Below the pieces are notes generated by a model, which saw only the letters and a list, made by a program, of their open reading frames with translations, made no database searches and had not been told where the DNA came from. Shown piece after piece: positions 44,145-55,288 of a DNA stretch of 64,000 nucleotides (within the stretch, counting starts at the first letter, position 1; every line of letters begins with the position of its first letter). The position numbers and the translations under genes are program-made. This DNA is from Platanthera guangdongensis. Its lineage: Eukaryota; Streptophyta; Magnoliopsida; Asparagales; Orchidaceae. The DNA lies in NCBI GenBank assembly GCA_039583875.1, contig CM077162.1:164546720-164610719 (forward strand), written 5' to 3'.

Positions 44145-44885
44145 TGAAAGTTTACCTACTCGAGTACCATATAAGATTACTCGAGTGAATAGAAGAGAAC
44201 TACTCGAGTAGATGACTTGGAGAAAATTCAGAAACAATAAGCAAGTACTCGAGTGCACAAATACTTACTCGAGTGCTAATATAGTTACTCGAGATGTGGA
44301 GTTGAACTACTCGAGCACAAGAAACACTGCTCGAGAGAAAAGAAATTAACTACTCGAGAGGTAGAAGGAATACTCGAGTCAAAGACTTATAATAATTTCT
44401 GGGAGAAGAAACTGGGTTACTCGAGTAGTGAAACTGAACTACTTGAGAGGAGATAAACTACTCGAGTATATTGATACAACTACTCGAATAATGGACTTAG
44501 AAAATTTCTGAGGGATAAAAAGCTTGTCACTCGAGTATTAAACCTGGACTACTCGAGTAGTAGATGGATTACTCGAGTAAATGAACTTGACTACTAGAGT
44601 GAAGTAAAATTACACGAATTCCAGTCTTCTGTAACTTGAGACTAAAGACTAAACTACTCGATTACTTATATGACTACTCGAGTAAATAATTTAGAAATTT
44701 TTTGGGAGAGTAAATTCTGTTAACTCGAGAATGAGAAAGGATCTACTCGAGTAATTGTCCTAGCTAGTCGAGAGCTATAATTTGACTACTCGAGAGCTAA
44801 TTCCCTTACACGAGTACAGATAGTCTTACTCGAGTATTAACTAAGTATTTCACTCGAGTATGTAAGTATCTACTCGAGTAAAGTA
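44145..44885. repeat. C4 LTR array of ACTCGAGT
   Basis: More than thirty copies of CTCGAG in TACTCGAGTA-type context within about 740 bp, at irregular 15-35 bp spacing, with decayed variants (ACTTGAGA, ACTCGATT, ACTAGAGT). It lies upstream of the CTTATATAAG box in transcription direction. Confidence 0.95.
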
Positions 44886-45207
44886 CTTAATAAAAATTCC
44901 TTCAACAGAATTTTCTCTTCTTTAGTGAATTCAGCAACAAGTCTTTTTCCAATCAGTCCTAGTGCTTGAAGATGAAGTGTATCCCAATAGAGAGGCCACA
45001 CATGAGTCAACACAACGGATCACACAATGAGGGATTACATTGTATGGTCTTGTGTTTGATGACCCATTGTAGACTGACATTGGTCTACACTTGGCAATAA
45101 AGTCCTGCAAACACATAACTCAAACAAAACATCAAATATAACTTAATTCATCTTAGTTCAAGAGTGACTTCACCAAATCTGGGTTAATGTAGAGATAATG
45201 CCCAACA

Positions 45208-45419
45208 ATCTCCCCCAATTTTTAGAGGTCAGAACCCTTTACACTAAAGTGAATTATATAGACATAAAAAGGAACTAGATATGCAAATAAAGAAAACAGT
45301 GTAAACAAGCATAAGAATATAATCAAAGAGTATATGATCAAAATTAAGAAATATATAAATGTGATTGTCCAAAACATCATTTCTACACTGATCATTTCCA
45401 CACTCTCATTATCATTTAT
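45208..45419 (-). other. C4 polypurine tract and region before the 3' LTR
   Basis: AATTGGGGGAGAT (minus) at 45208-45220, then AT-rich non-coding sequence up to the end of the extra ORF. Confidence 0.75.
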
Positions 45420-47526
45420 GCTTAAACTTGATGCTGCGGCTTGTCTTTCTTCTCATGTTGTCTTCTTTGATAGCTGAAGGACTTGGGATAATATTTTGGA
45501 GGCTTTGGAGGAGCAGCAGGGTTGTTCCTACCAAATTCTCTGTCACAAAGTCACCTTTTTGTCATAGATTTTTCATACAATTCCCATTTCTGGGTGTTGT
45601 AATGAATATTTTTTGCTTTCATTAAAGTCCATGACAAGTTTGAGAGTATCCAATATGGGAGACTTTAAAGTTGGAGACCAGATCTCTGCAAACTCCGGAG
45701 CTTTTCTCTTTTCTGAATTAGGAACTGTGATTGACATGCTAGCTGAGGCACCATCACCATACTTTCTCTTCTTCTTGGAAGTGTTGATCTCAGGAGGAGC
45801 TTGGAAGAATATGTCTGTTGGGTCTGCCTCCTAAACTTGAGCATATGAATCTGGAGGAGGACCTTCATAGCCTTCAGGCCTAGGAGAGAAAGAAGGTTGT
45901 TGAGCTTGAACTGGAGCAGTAACAGCTAAGGGATTTAGATGGTGAGGAATGATGTTTGGATCAACTGGGAATTCATGAAGAATTTGATTGTGCATCCAGA
46001 CTGCTATGTCATAGGTATAAAACTTTACACTCTGAATATGTCCTAGCACATCATCATGAATCTCTTTCATCTTCGCTTCCCATTGAGTTTGCTGGAGTAC
46101 ATCTGATTTCTCAAGATATTCCTTCACTAAACTCTCCCTCTTTCTGACTTCTATAGTCAGTTTGCTGATGGTATCATCTTTGAAAGTCCCAACTTCTTCA
46201 TAAATCTTCATCTTGGTTGCTTCAGCTCTCTTATCTAATTCAATCTGATTATTTGCAAGGTTCACACCTTGCTCCATAACCTGACCAACACTAGTGATAG
46301 TGTGATCTAGTGCTTTGCCACCAATTTGGAAGAGATGTCTGCGCTGATCTGTATTATATTGAATCTCTACAAAGCCTCTGCACATCTCTTTCTCTAGAGC
46401 AGTCACTTTCTCAGTCACAGCTTTGACTGAATCATCAAAATACTTTCTTTGTTCTTGAAGTAGATGTACAAACTGACTCATCAAATCATTGGCAGCAGTA
46501 GGAGCAGCAGCAGATATAAAAGGAACTGGAGGAGGAGGAGCAAACCATGGAATAATCTATTCAGCAGTGACTGAGCTCTGGTGGTATGGATTAGGGCATC
46601 CCCTTCATCAGTGACCATGGGGATAGAGAAGTCCAGGCTCCTCAATGGAGCATCAGCTGGTTCAGGAGATTGGTCTGGCTCATCTGAAAGCAAAATGTTG
46701 TCAACCTGCTATTTATCAGCAGTATGAGACTGAATGGGAGATGATGGGGTATGTGGTGGAGATGGTACTGGGATGATTGCTTGGATGCTTCAGTAGTTTG
46801 TTCTTTTTGAAGAGGGGGAAGAGGTTCATCAACAGTCAATTCTTCAATCATTTCAGTGATTGCTGCTTCAGTTGATAGAAGTGTTTCTTGGAGTTGAGCT
46901 TCTGACGGAATGTCTGATGGAATTTCTTCAGGTGTGGATGGTGGAGGAGAGGTAACAGCTGGAGGAGTTGGAATCTTATCTTGAACAGAAGGAGCAGGCT
47001 CCCCCTCAACAGTTGCACCAGATGAGCTGGCAACCTATAATGGAGAGGGAGATGAGGTCTTGTCCTCTGTAGCTGGAAGGTCCTGAGCATTGGCATCTTG
47101 AACTGGATTCTGTAACTTCAAGTCCCATCTTTGAATGAAAGAAATAGAGACTTTCTTCATGTGATGGAGAACAGTACCTTTGGAAAAGCTGAAGATTTCT
47201 GGATTGATTTCATGAAGTAGAAGAGAAATAATCCTGGCACAACTGGGGGCCTTTATGCTGTCCGTGATTTTATCATGAATCATCATCCCAAACTGAAACG
47301 TTTTCCTGCAGACTATAGCTTGCATGATGTCAAAGAAGTGAAGAGAGATGTCCCTTATGGAACTTGTTTTGTAGAGAAGAATTTTCCCAATGATGTCCAC
47401 CAGGAGCTTTCCTTCTGGATTCATGTCAGACCTTTTGATGTATTGTACATCTGGTGAAACTCCACAGAACATACAGGTCTGGTCAGATTCTTCAGGACCT
47501 AGGTCATCCTCTTCATCAACAATAGA
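45420..47526 (-). pseudogene. C4 extra ORF, C-terminal portion (after C3)
   Basis: Continues in frame from the part at 60376-60645. First come VDEEDDLGPEES and KLLVDIIGKILLYKTSS (aligning with KFLSEIIGKVILTKPGG of C3). Then a Pro/Leu-rich linker broken by frame changes (46481-47096). Then a helical, coiled-coil-like stretch in 45831-46484 (HLLQEQRKYFDDSVKAVTEK, ALEKEMCRGFVEIQYNTDQR). After a TAG near 45833 the frame encodes NTSKKKRKYGDG, an SV40-type nuclear localisation motif (KKKRK at 45762-45776). The product is unlikely to be made intact. Confidence 0.78.
47522..47526. repeat. Left TSD of C3 (ATAGA)
   Basis: ATAGA, repeated exactly at 60371-60375. Confidence 0.95.
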
Positions 47527-47673
47527 TGTTGGGTACATTTGTCTAAATGTACCTGATTTGAAGAAGCCTCACCCAACTCAATGATATACATCAAAATGTA
47601 TTTGATGTGCTTTGAGTTTACTTGTGCAGGTTAAGTATTTGCAGGAAAGAAGAAAAAATTTCTAAGTCCATGT

Positions 47674-48470
47674 GTCGACACCCAGAGGGAAAGTGTCGAC
47701 ACTTAAGAAGACTTGTGTCGACACCCAGGCAAGCAGTGTCGACACTTGGAGTCTTTGTGTCGACACCAGGGATGCTGAGTCGACACCAGACAGAAATGAA
47801 GAAGAATGCAGTGAAGCAGTGTCGACACTTAACAGTTGTGTCGACACCCAGTGAAACTGTGTCTACACCAGAAAGTGTCGACACTTGAAGATGTGTCGAC
47901 ACTCAGCAAAAGTCAGCAGAGACTAAGTACAAGTGTCGACACTCAGAATAATGTGTCGACACACAACAAAAGAGTCAACACTTGAATAAAGTGTCGACAG
48001 AAGAACAATGTGTCGACACTTAGCTGAAGACTCAACACTTGAAGAAAGTGTTGACACAAGGAGCTGTGTCGACACTTAGTAAAGATCAGCAAAGTTCAAC
48101 AAAAATATTCTAAGTACAAGTGTCGACACTAAGGGAATGTGTCGACACTCAGCCAAAGTCTCGATAGAAGAAGACGTGTGTCTACACCAAGAAGAAGTGT
48201 CGACACTCAGCGAGTTCAACACATGAAGATGTGTCGACACAAAAGTGTTGTGTCGACACTTAGAAGAATTCAGCAAAATACTGAAGTACAAGTACTTGTG
48301 TCGACACTCAATTTCAGTATCGACACATGAAGAAGAAGCAGTGTCGAGATATAAAATCTACAACACAAGGAGTTGTGTCGATACCTTGTAGGCTAGTGTC
48401 GACACTTAGACAACTTGTGTCGACACTTGGTCTATAAGTGTCGACACTCAAATACAGAAAGTCTCGACAC
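47674..48470. repeat. C3 5' LTR array of GTGTCGACAC
   Basis: More than twenty copies of the 10-bp palindrome GTGTCGACAC or one-base variants, spaced 15-45 bp, mostly within A/G-rich spacers (AAGAAG). Variants include GTGTTGACAC and GTGTCAACAC (CpG transitions). The 3' LTR array at 58544-59375 includes one extra unit (near 58669-58700). Confidence 0.96.
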
Positions 48471-48602
48471 TTTTAGACAGTTACAGAATTTTCAAGAACT
48501 GACTGGATGACTTGACAGCTGCCATTCCAGCCGGTCTACTGCACCTGTCAGAGTTGTCAGAATTCAGTTATGGACCGGACCAGCCGGTTACCATGAAGAA
48601 GG

Positions 48603-48616
48603 CCTATAAATAGGCT
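48603..48616 (+). promoter_or_regulatory. C3 LTR TATA box, palindromic
   Basis: GCCTATAAATAGGC: a TATAAATAG box within a 6-bp-arm dyad, about 130 bases after the array; repeated in the 3' LTR at 59508-59521. Confidence 0.8.
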
Positions 48617-49029
48617 TATGCTGTCTACAGAAAGGAGTTGTTCAAATTATTGATCAAATATTTAACAAAGAAGATCTAGCTATTCCTTGAAGAATCAAGT
48701 GCAGATCTAAGAAGTTGGAGAGAGAGAGAGAGCTCCATCCAAGAAATCAGTTGTTGGAACCAGACTGAGAAGAAGGGTTCAGATTTATTCTGAATCTTAA
48801 GTAGCAGAGATCAAGGATCAACTGCAGAAGGAGTCAATCTTATTGAGTTCTACTTTCAAGAAGCTTTGAAGAAAGCTAAGTCAGATTGATTTCAGCTGAG
48901 TTCTTCCAAGAACTCATCAAGAAACTCACAACTCCCCTCTCTTGTCTCTGGGTTGCTGAGTTAACAATTTTGTATTCATTTTATCTTGTAGGATCCTTTG
49001 GATCTGAGTCTTGTAAGCCTGTAATTATA

Positions 49030-49200
49030 AAGGCTAAGTGTAGGGCTTGAGAGCCTGAGTGTAGGAGATTGAAATCTCTGCGTGTAGGCCTTGTTGGCTG
49101 AGTGTAGGCCTTGGTGGCTGAGTGTAGGCCTTTGTGGCTGAGTGTAGGCTTTGTGAAGAAGCTGAGTTGTAGGGCCTTGGGCCTGAGGTGTAGGAACCTA
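49030..49200. repeat. Minisatellite GCTGAGTGTAGGCCTTNGTG in the C3 LTR
   Basis: About 21-bp units with GTGTAGGCCTT, four to five adjacent copies plus diverged ones; also at about 59935-60100 in the 3' LTR. Confidence 0.88.
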
Positions 49201-49412
49201 TTTTGGGGTTCTGAGATAGTGGAGAAGTTGAGCCGAATCTAGTACACTGCTAGATAGGCAAAGGGGGAAGTGGATGTACACAAACCTTGGGGAACCACTA
49301 TAAAATTGTGTGTCTACTGTGTGCTGTGATATACTGTGATTGCTGTGATTAAGTAGCTAGAAATCTGTGTTAGAAACTGATTGCTGCCATAAAAAGTTAA
49401 AAAGATTCAAGT

Positions 49413-49437
49413 CACCTATTCACCCCCCCTCTAGGTG
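49413..49437. repeat. LTR-end hairpin of C3 (5' LTR)
   Basis: CACCTA, loop TTCACCCCCCCTC, TAGGTG; 20 bases before the LTR end. The copy in the 3' LTR is at 60326-60350. Confidence 0.85.
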
Positions 49438-49459
49438 TTTAGGTACAATATCTTTCAAG

Positions 49460-49471
49460 TGGTATCAGAGC
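49460..49471 (+). other. C3 primer-binding site
   Basis: TGGTATCAGAGC, exact tRNA-Met type, two bases after the LTR. Confidence 0.97.
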
Positions 49472-49562
49472 CAGGTTCCTCAAAAAGAGACATAACTGTC
49501 TGAGTAGATCCTGTTGGCAGATTCAGTCTAAGTGAATTATAGAATCAAGAAATTCAAGAAAC

Positions 49563-51605
49563 ATGGGTTCCACGGAGAGTCATAAGGAATTGGGATCCAT
49601 GAAGTTACCCATATGTAGGAAAGAGATCTTTGTTATCTGGAAGGAAAGGGTGAGACTTTTTATGGAAGCCTCAGACCCTAGGATTTATATCACAGTCAAA
49701 GAAGGGCCATATGTGCCCATGAAGGTATCAGTCTTAGATGCAAATCAGAGAACACCAAAGGATTTCTCTGAAATGACTAAGGATGAAATTGTTCTAGCCA
49801 CTATGGACAAAAGGGCTCAGAACATAATAGTGAGTGCCATAGATGATGCAACTTTTCAGAATCTGATACACTGTAAGACAGCTAAAGAGATGTGGGATAC
49901 ACTTATTGTGTACATGGAGGGTTCTGAAGAAGTTAGGCAAGACAGAAAATCCTTGCTCAATCAAGAATATGAAAGTTTTAGACAAGGAAAAGCTGATAGC
50001 ATAACTGAGTGCTATAAGAAGTTTTATAGGATTGTGAATGAGCTCATGTCCTATGGCAGAGAGTTCAGTAATTATGAACTCAATGATAAGTTTCTAAGAT
50101 CCCTAATAAAAGATTGGGACACCAAGATCTGTGCCATTAGAGAAATGGCTAAGTTAGCAGAAATTCCTCCACTAACACTTTTTGGCAAACTGCTGTCTTA
50201 TGAGATGCAGTTAATGGTGAGGAAAGAAGAGGAGAAATCCACAAGAAATGAACACAAGGAAAGGACAGTGGCCTTCAAGACAGAAGCCCCCAGAAAGTAT
50301 AGAAGTAAGTCACATTCTCCACCACCAAAAGCAGCTGAATCTGAGTCAGATGAGTCAGTCAGCAGAAAATCTGAAAGCAGTGAAAGTGATGAGGACTTTG
50401 CTGCCTTCACAAGACATTTTCAGAAATTCTTAAAGAAGAAACAGTGGAGGACAAGGCCATCTACTTCACAGGGAAAGGAAGACTATTATCAGAATAAGAA
50501 GTCTTCAAAGAAAGACAGGAAAAAGTCCAAGTCTAGCAAAGCTACACTATCAAAAATTGTGTGCTATTGCTGTAATAGACAAGGACATGTCATTGCAGAT
50601 TGTCCAGAAAAGAGAAAGGAGTCTAGTGATAAGAAAAAGACTCAATACAAGGGCAAGAAGGAGAAGTCTTTTGTTGCCAAAAAGGACAAGAGCCTGTCAG
50701 ATATCTCTTCATCAGAAACTGAGTCAGATGCTGAGGCATATATAGGACTGTTTGCTGAGGAAGAAGAAGAAGCGTTCATGCAGATTATGAATTCTATATA
50801 TGAACAAGAAGACTGTCAGTGCCAAGGACTAATGGCATTGACAGAAAGTGACAAAATCCTGGAGCAGTCAGGACCTAATAAGGTACAAAGTTCAACTTTA
50901 AGTTCAGTTTCTTGTGCCAGTACAGAATCAGATTCATCCTCATCAAATGATGAGAGTGCATCTGAGTCTGCAGAAGATATTCATCAGTTGATAGATGAAT
51001 ATAGAGTTCTGTTGCAAGCCTATAAGAAGAGCAAGTCCCTAGCCAAAAGTCAGGCAAAGGAAATTGCTATTCTCAAAGCTGCTGCAACTGATTTTGAGAA
51101 GATGTTTGATCAAAAGCTTAATGAGATAGCCAGATTGAAGCACATAACTGTGATTCAAATGGGAACTATATCATTTAAGAATGATCAAATCAAGAGTCTG
51201 GAGATTAATCTTCAGAAGGAGAAGGACTTAGTTGCTAGGTTTTCTAAACCTAAGTCAGTTCTTCCCTTAATTGATGACTTTGTTCATCACAAGGGTAAAG
51301 CTGGACTAGGATTTACTAGACCTGCAAGGACTGTTCAGTCCAAGTCCAAGTCCAAGGGCAAAGCCCCAACCCTCAACAAGTCCGCTGTAAATAAAACAGC
51401 AAAGACTGTACCCAAGCAAAGGTACAATAAGTTTGAGTGTTGGTGCTGTGGCAAGATAAGCCACTTTGCAATGGACTGTTGGCACAATGCTAGTGCCAAA
51501 GTGAGTAGCAATCTGCCTGTAGGAAAGACTGCAGGTAGCTTTGTCAGGATGCAAACTAACAAGTACCAAGGACCCAAGAATTCTTTGGGTTCTAAGGTTC
51601 ACTAA
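49563..51605 (+). CDS. C3 gag (680 aa), two CCHC knuckles, Sirevirus type
   Basis: The ATG at 49563 is the first good start after the primer-binding site. The N-terminal half is the capsid-like UBN2 region (WKERVRLFMEASDPRIY, KEMWDTLIVYMEGSEEVRQD). A Ser/Lys/Glu-rich middle precedes the first zinc knuckle CYCCNRQGHVIADC at residues 334-347. An acidic, helical stretch (EYRVLLQAYKKSKSLAKSQA) leads to a second knuckle CWCCGKISHFAMDC at 626-639. The TAA at 51603 is in frame with the protease that follows; in Sireviruses gag and pol are often one frame or separated by one stop. This TAA may be a decayed Gln codon or a true boundary. The protein itself is uninterrupted. Confidence 0.9.
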   Translation: MGSTESHKELGSMKLPICRKEIFVIWKERVRLFMEASDPRIYITVKEGPYVPMKVSVLDANQRTPKDFSEMTKDEIVLATMDKRAQNIIVSAIDDATFQNLIHCKTAKEMWDTLIVYMEGSEEVRQDRKSLLNQEYESFRQGKADSITECYKKFYRIVNELMSYGREFSNYELNDKFLRSLIKDWDTKICAIREMAKLAEIPPLTLFGKLLSYEMQLMVRKEEEKSTRNEHKERTVAFKTEAPRKYRSKSHSPPPKAAESESDESVSRKSESSESDEDFAAFTRHFQKFLKKKQWRTRPSTSQGKEDYYQNKKSSKKDRKKSKSSKATLSKIVCYCCNRQGHVIADCPEKRKESSDKKKTQYKGKKEKSFVAKKDKSLSDISSSETESDAEAYIGLFAEEEEEAFMQIMNSIYEQEDCQCQGLMALTESDKILEQSGPNKVQSSTLSSVSCASTESDSSSSNDESASESAEDIHQLIDEYRVLLQAYKKSKSLAKSQAKEIAILKAAATDFEKMFDQKLNEIARLKHITVIQMGTISFKNDQIKSLEINLQKEKDLVARFSKPKSVLPLIDDFVHHKGKAGLGFTRPARTVQSKSKSKGKAPTLNKSAVNKTAKTVPKQRYNKFECWCCGKISHFAMDCWHNASAKVSSNLPVGKTAGSFVRMQTNKYQGPKNSLGSKVH

Positions 51606-54600
51606 TCTGTTTTGCAGGTGAGTCCAAGTGGCCATGCCCCAATATGGTACTTGGACAGTGGATGTTCCAGACATATGACTGGAACAAGGGGATTGCTAAA
51701 GGACTACACTCCAATCAAAGATGGTCCTAAAGTCACCTTTGGTGGTTCTGAAAAAGGAATCATCAAAGGGTTTGGTAACATTTCTAGTAACTTAGTTACC
51801 ATTACTCATGTGGCTTAGGTTAAAGGGTTGAAACACAACCTTATAAGTATAAGTCAATTAAGTGATGTAGGGTATGACATCTCATTTGTTAAGAATGGTT
51901 GTCATATCAAGAGGTCAACTGATCAAGAGATCATTTTGACAGGATATAGAAAGAGGAATGTCTACTGCCTAGACATTATGTGTGAAACCAATGGTTCTCA
52001 AGTGTGTCTTGTAGCAGATGAGAAAGTCTCTCATTGTGTCAAATGGCACAAGAGGCTAGCTCATCTAAATTACAAGACAATTGGCAAACTCTTTAGCAAA
52101 GAGTTAGTGAGGAATGGTCCTCAAGTTAAGTGTATTAAAGATGGTATTTTCTCAGCTTGTCAAAAGGGCAAGCAGACTAGATCCACCTTTAGAAGCATTG
52201 AAAACAAAGATGCTGTGAGGTATTTATACCTATTGCATATGGATCTCTTTGATCCAATGCCAGTTCACAGCTTAGGTAGGAAGGTCTATACCTTTGTAGT
52301 TGTAGATGACTACTCAAGGTTTTCCTGGGTGTTCTTCCTTAGACAGAAATCTGAAACATCCAATGTCTTCTATAGCTTTGTCAAACAGATTAAGAATGAA
52401 CTAAATAGTACAGTGGTCAAAATAAGAAGTGACCATGGTACTGAATTTCAGTCTGATAGCATGACAAAACTATGTGAAGAATTTGGGATCAAGAGTTTTC
52501 TTCACCAAGAACACCTCAGCAAAATGACATTGCTGAGAGGAAGAATAGAACCTTGATTGAGGCTGGTAGGACCCTATTAAGTGATACATCACTACCAGAA
52601 TACTTATGGACTGAAGCAGTTAATACTGCATGCCATGTTATTAATAGGGCTACCATAACTAAAAGCCTCAACAAGACTCCCTATGAGGTTGTGAAATGCA
52701 GGAAACCAAACCTATCCTACTTCAGGATCTTTGGTTGTAAGTGCTTTATACTTAACAATGGAAAGTCTTACTTGACTAAGTTTGCTGCCAAGTCCCAAGA
52801 GGGAATTTTTGTTGGGTACAGCAACAATAGTAAAGCTTATAGAGTCTACAACTTGTCTACTAAAGTTGTAGAAGAGACTGTACATGTAGTATTTGATGAA
52901 ACTAGACTTATTAACAATGAGTTGTCTAGTAGTGTATGCAGCCCCACAGGTTTAACAAATAAGATGGACAAACTCACTCTAGAAGAAGAACCTACTGCAA
53001 GACAGCAAGTAGAAGACAGTGGCTGTTGTCCAGGGGGAGAACTACATGTACCAATTGCTGATGAAGTTCAAGGAGTACAACATGATGAAGATGTTGAAGA
53101 AGCTCAACCTGAAGTCAGGATGCCTCCAGCCAATAGGCATCTAAGAGATCATCCAGCTGAGCAAATCATTGGTGATCCAAGATAAGGGGTACAAACAAGG
53201 AGCAGAAACCTGAATGCAGCAATGTACTCCAGCTTTCTATCCCAAGTTGAACCTAAGAAGTTTGAAGAAGCCATCCTAGACCCACATTGGATTGAAGCTA
53301 TGCAAGAAGAACTCAATCAGTTCAAGAGGTGCAAGGCCTGGGAGCTTGTTCCTAAACCTAAAGACCACAATATAATTGGAACCAAGTGGATCTATAGGAA
53401 CAAGATGGATGAACAAGGAGTCATCATTAAGAACAAAGCAAGATTGGTTGCTAAAGGGTATAGGCAGGAAGAAGGTATTGATTTTGATCAAACCTTTGCT
53501 CCAGTAGCCAGACTGGAAGCCATAAGGATATTCCTGGCCTATGCAACCTTTCAAGGTTTTAAAGTTTACCAAATGGATGTCAAGTCAGCATTTCTGAATG
53601 GTAATCTTAAAGAGGAAGTCTATGTGGAACAGCCATCAGGTTTTGTTGATTCAACTCTACCTAATCATGTCTATAGACTTAGGAAAGCTTTATATGGGTT
53701 AAAGCAAGCCCCTAGGGCTTGGTATGAAACCCTGTCTAATTTCCTCATTGAGAATAAGTTCACAAGGGGGAAAATAGACAAGACTCTATTCCTTAGGGAA
53801 TCTAGAGGCAAAGTTATACTAGTACAAATATATGTAGATGACATTATATTTGGGTCTACTGAAAGTAGCCTTTGCAAAAAGTTTGCAAAACTTATGCAAG
53901 GTCAATTTGAGATGAGTAGTATTGGAGAGCTAAAGTTCCTCTTGGGTCTCCAAGTAAGACAGACTGAGAATGTTTTATCCATTTGCCAGTCCAAGTTCAC
54001 CATAGAACTCATAAGAAAGTATGGTATGGATTCATCCAGCACCATGAAGACTCCTATGGGGTCAAGTATGTCTCTTAGCAAGGATGATGCAGGGAAACCT
54101 GTGGATGAAACCTTATATAGAGGGATAGTTGGCTCCCTATTAAACTTGACTGCAAGTAGACCAGATATCATGTATGCTACATGTGTCTGTGCAAGGTATC
54201 AAGCCTGCCCTAAAGAGTCTCATTTGACAACAGTCAAAATAATATTGAGATATCTAAAGGGCACTCCTTATCTAGGCCTCTAGTACCCTAGGAATGGGGA
54301 TTTTGAACTAACAGGTTATTCAGATGCAGACTTTGTAGAATGCAAAGAAGATAGAAAAAGCACAACTGGAACCTGTCAATTCCTAGGTGGAAGACTGATT
54401 TCATGGAGTAGCAAAAAGCAAACAAGTGTGGCTATCTCCACTGCAGAATCAGAGTATGTGGCTGCAGGAAGTTGCTGTGCTCAACTTCTGTGGATACAAC
54501 ATCAGCTTGAGGACTATGGATTTCAGGTAAGTAGAACTCCACTCTTTTGTGATTCTACAAGTGCTATATCAATTGCACATAACCCTGTTTCTCATAGTAG

Positions 54601-54775
54601 AACTAAACATATTGAGATAAAATATCATTTTCTTAGGGAGCATGTAGAAAAGGAAGGTATTTTACTAGAATATGTTAAAACTGATAATCAACTAGCTGAT
54701 ATGTATACTAAGCCCGTAGAAGAAACTAAGTTCAATAGGTTTAAAATTGAACTAGGAATGATAAACTTAGAGTAA
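51606..54775 (+). pseudogene. C3 pol: protease, integrase, RT, RNase H; 3 stops, 1 frameshift
   Basis: Protease WYLDSGCSRHMTG lies at about 51645-51685. Integrase zinc domain WHKRLAHLNYKT ... FSACQKGKQT has Phe where the first Cys of the CX2C pair is expected. Core motifs are HMDLFDPMPVHSLG, IRSDHGTEFQSD and, in the +1 frame after a one-base deletion near 52497, the AERKNRTL block with the Glu. RT follows with [32 protein letters not shown] and [10 protein letters not shown]. RNase H includes GTCQFLGGRLISWSSKKQ and STAESEYVAAGSCCAQLLWI. Stops at 51816 (TAG), 53183 (TAA) and 54281 (TAG) lie at likely Gln/Trp codons. Without them it would be full length. Confidence 0.92.
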
Positions 54776-54807
54776 GTTTATAAAATTGGAAATGGCTAAG
54801 TAAAAAG

Positions 54808-55254
54808 GTGTCGACACACAGAGATTTCTGTGTCGACACAGAAAATTGGTGTCGACACTTCAGGGAATAGGTGTCGACACATCTAGAAAGTTGGTGTCGA
54901 CACTTCAGAATATTAGTGTCGACACATGACAAGTTGGTGTCGACACAACCAAGGTGGTGTCGACACATAGTGTTTACTCAGAATTATCTAAGTAAAGTCT
55001 CGACTAAATGTCGAGTTAAGTGGTGTCAACACATAAACAAGTGTCGACACATATAATCTATTGACTAAACTTGTGTCGACACATATGTGTCGAGACATTA
55101 TAAGTCAGTGTCGACACTTATCGCCAGTGTCGACACAATTTAAGTTAGCTGCCCGCCTTTTCATCTTCAAAATTAGAAAGGTATAAATAGGGTTTTGCCT
55201 TAGTCTGCCGACACGCTTTCAAAAGTTTCGAGACCAAAACTTGTGTGTCGACAC
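54808..55254 (+). promoter_or_regulatory. C3 internal GTGTCGACAC array with TATA box upstream of the extra ORF
   Basis: Ten or more exact GTGTCGACAC copies from 54808 to 55136 start 33 bases after the pol stop. TATAAATAG follows at 55182-55190 (GGTATAAATAGGG), one more GTGTCGACAC at 55245-55254, and the extra-ORF ATG at 55289. Motif and TATA core are the same as in the C3 LTR and in the same order, with the ATG about 105 bases after the TATA. I read this as a second promoter unit for the extra ORF. Promoter activity is inferred. Confidence 0.72.
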
Positions 55255-55288
55255 CTCTCTTCTCTCATTTCAAATTTTTCAAACCCTA

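Larger units (their letters stand above)
43319..45207 (-). repeat. C4 3' LTR (1889 bp)
   Basis: Ends CCCAACA at 45207 (TGTTGGGC on the minus strand). The minus-strand polypurine tract AATTGGGGGAGAT lies directly beside it. An ACTCGAGT array occupies 44145-44885, followed on the minus strand by a palindromic TATA sequence CTTATATAAG at 44007-44016. The hairpin at 43345-43369 (TCACCTA / TAGGTGA) is near the LTR 3' end. Confidence 0.92.
47527..49457 (+). repeat. C3 5' LTR (1931 bp)
   Basis: Layout: GTGTCGACAC array (47674-48470), TATA box in GCCTATAAATAGGC (48605), minisatellite (49030-49200), hairpin (49413-49437), then ATCTTTCA. The primer-binding site follows after two bases. Confidence 0.96.

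Noticed and set aside
47618..47902. Cys/Val/Asp/Thr repeat ORFs in the C3 LTRs and spacer
   Set aside because: VDT and CRH repeats come directly from GTGTCGACAC read in different frames.
47674..48470. Regularly repeated palindromes with short spacers, reminiscent of a CRISPR array (also at 54808, 58544, 44145, 20266)
   Set aside because: Repeats are 8-10 bp with variable 15-45 bp spacing, lie inside plant LTRs in matched copies, and no cas-like gene is present.
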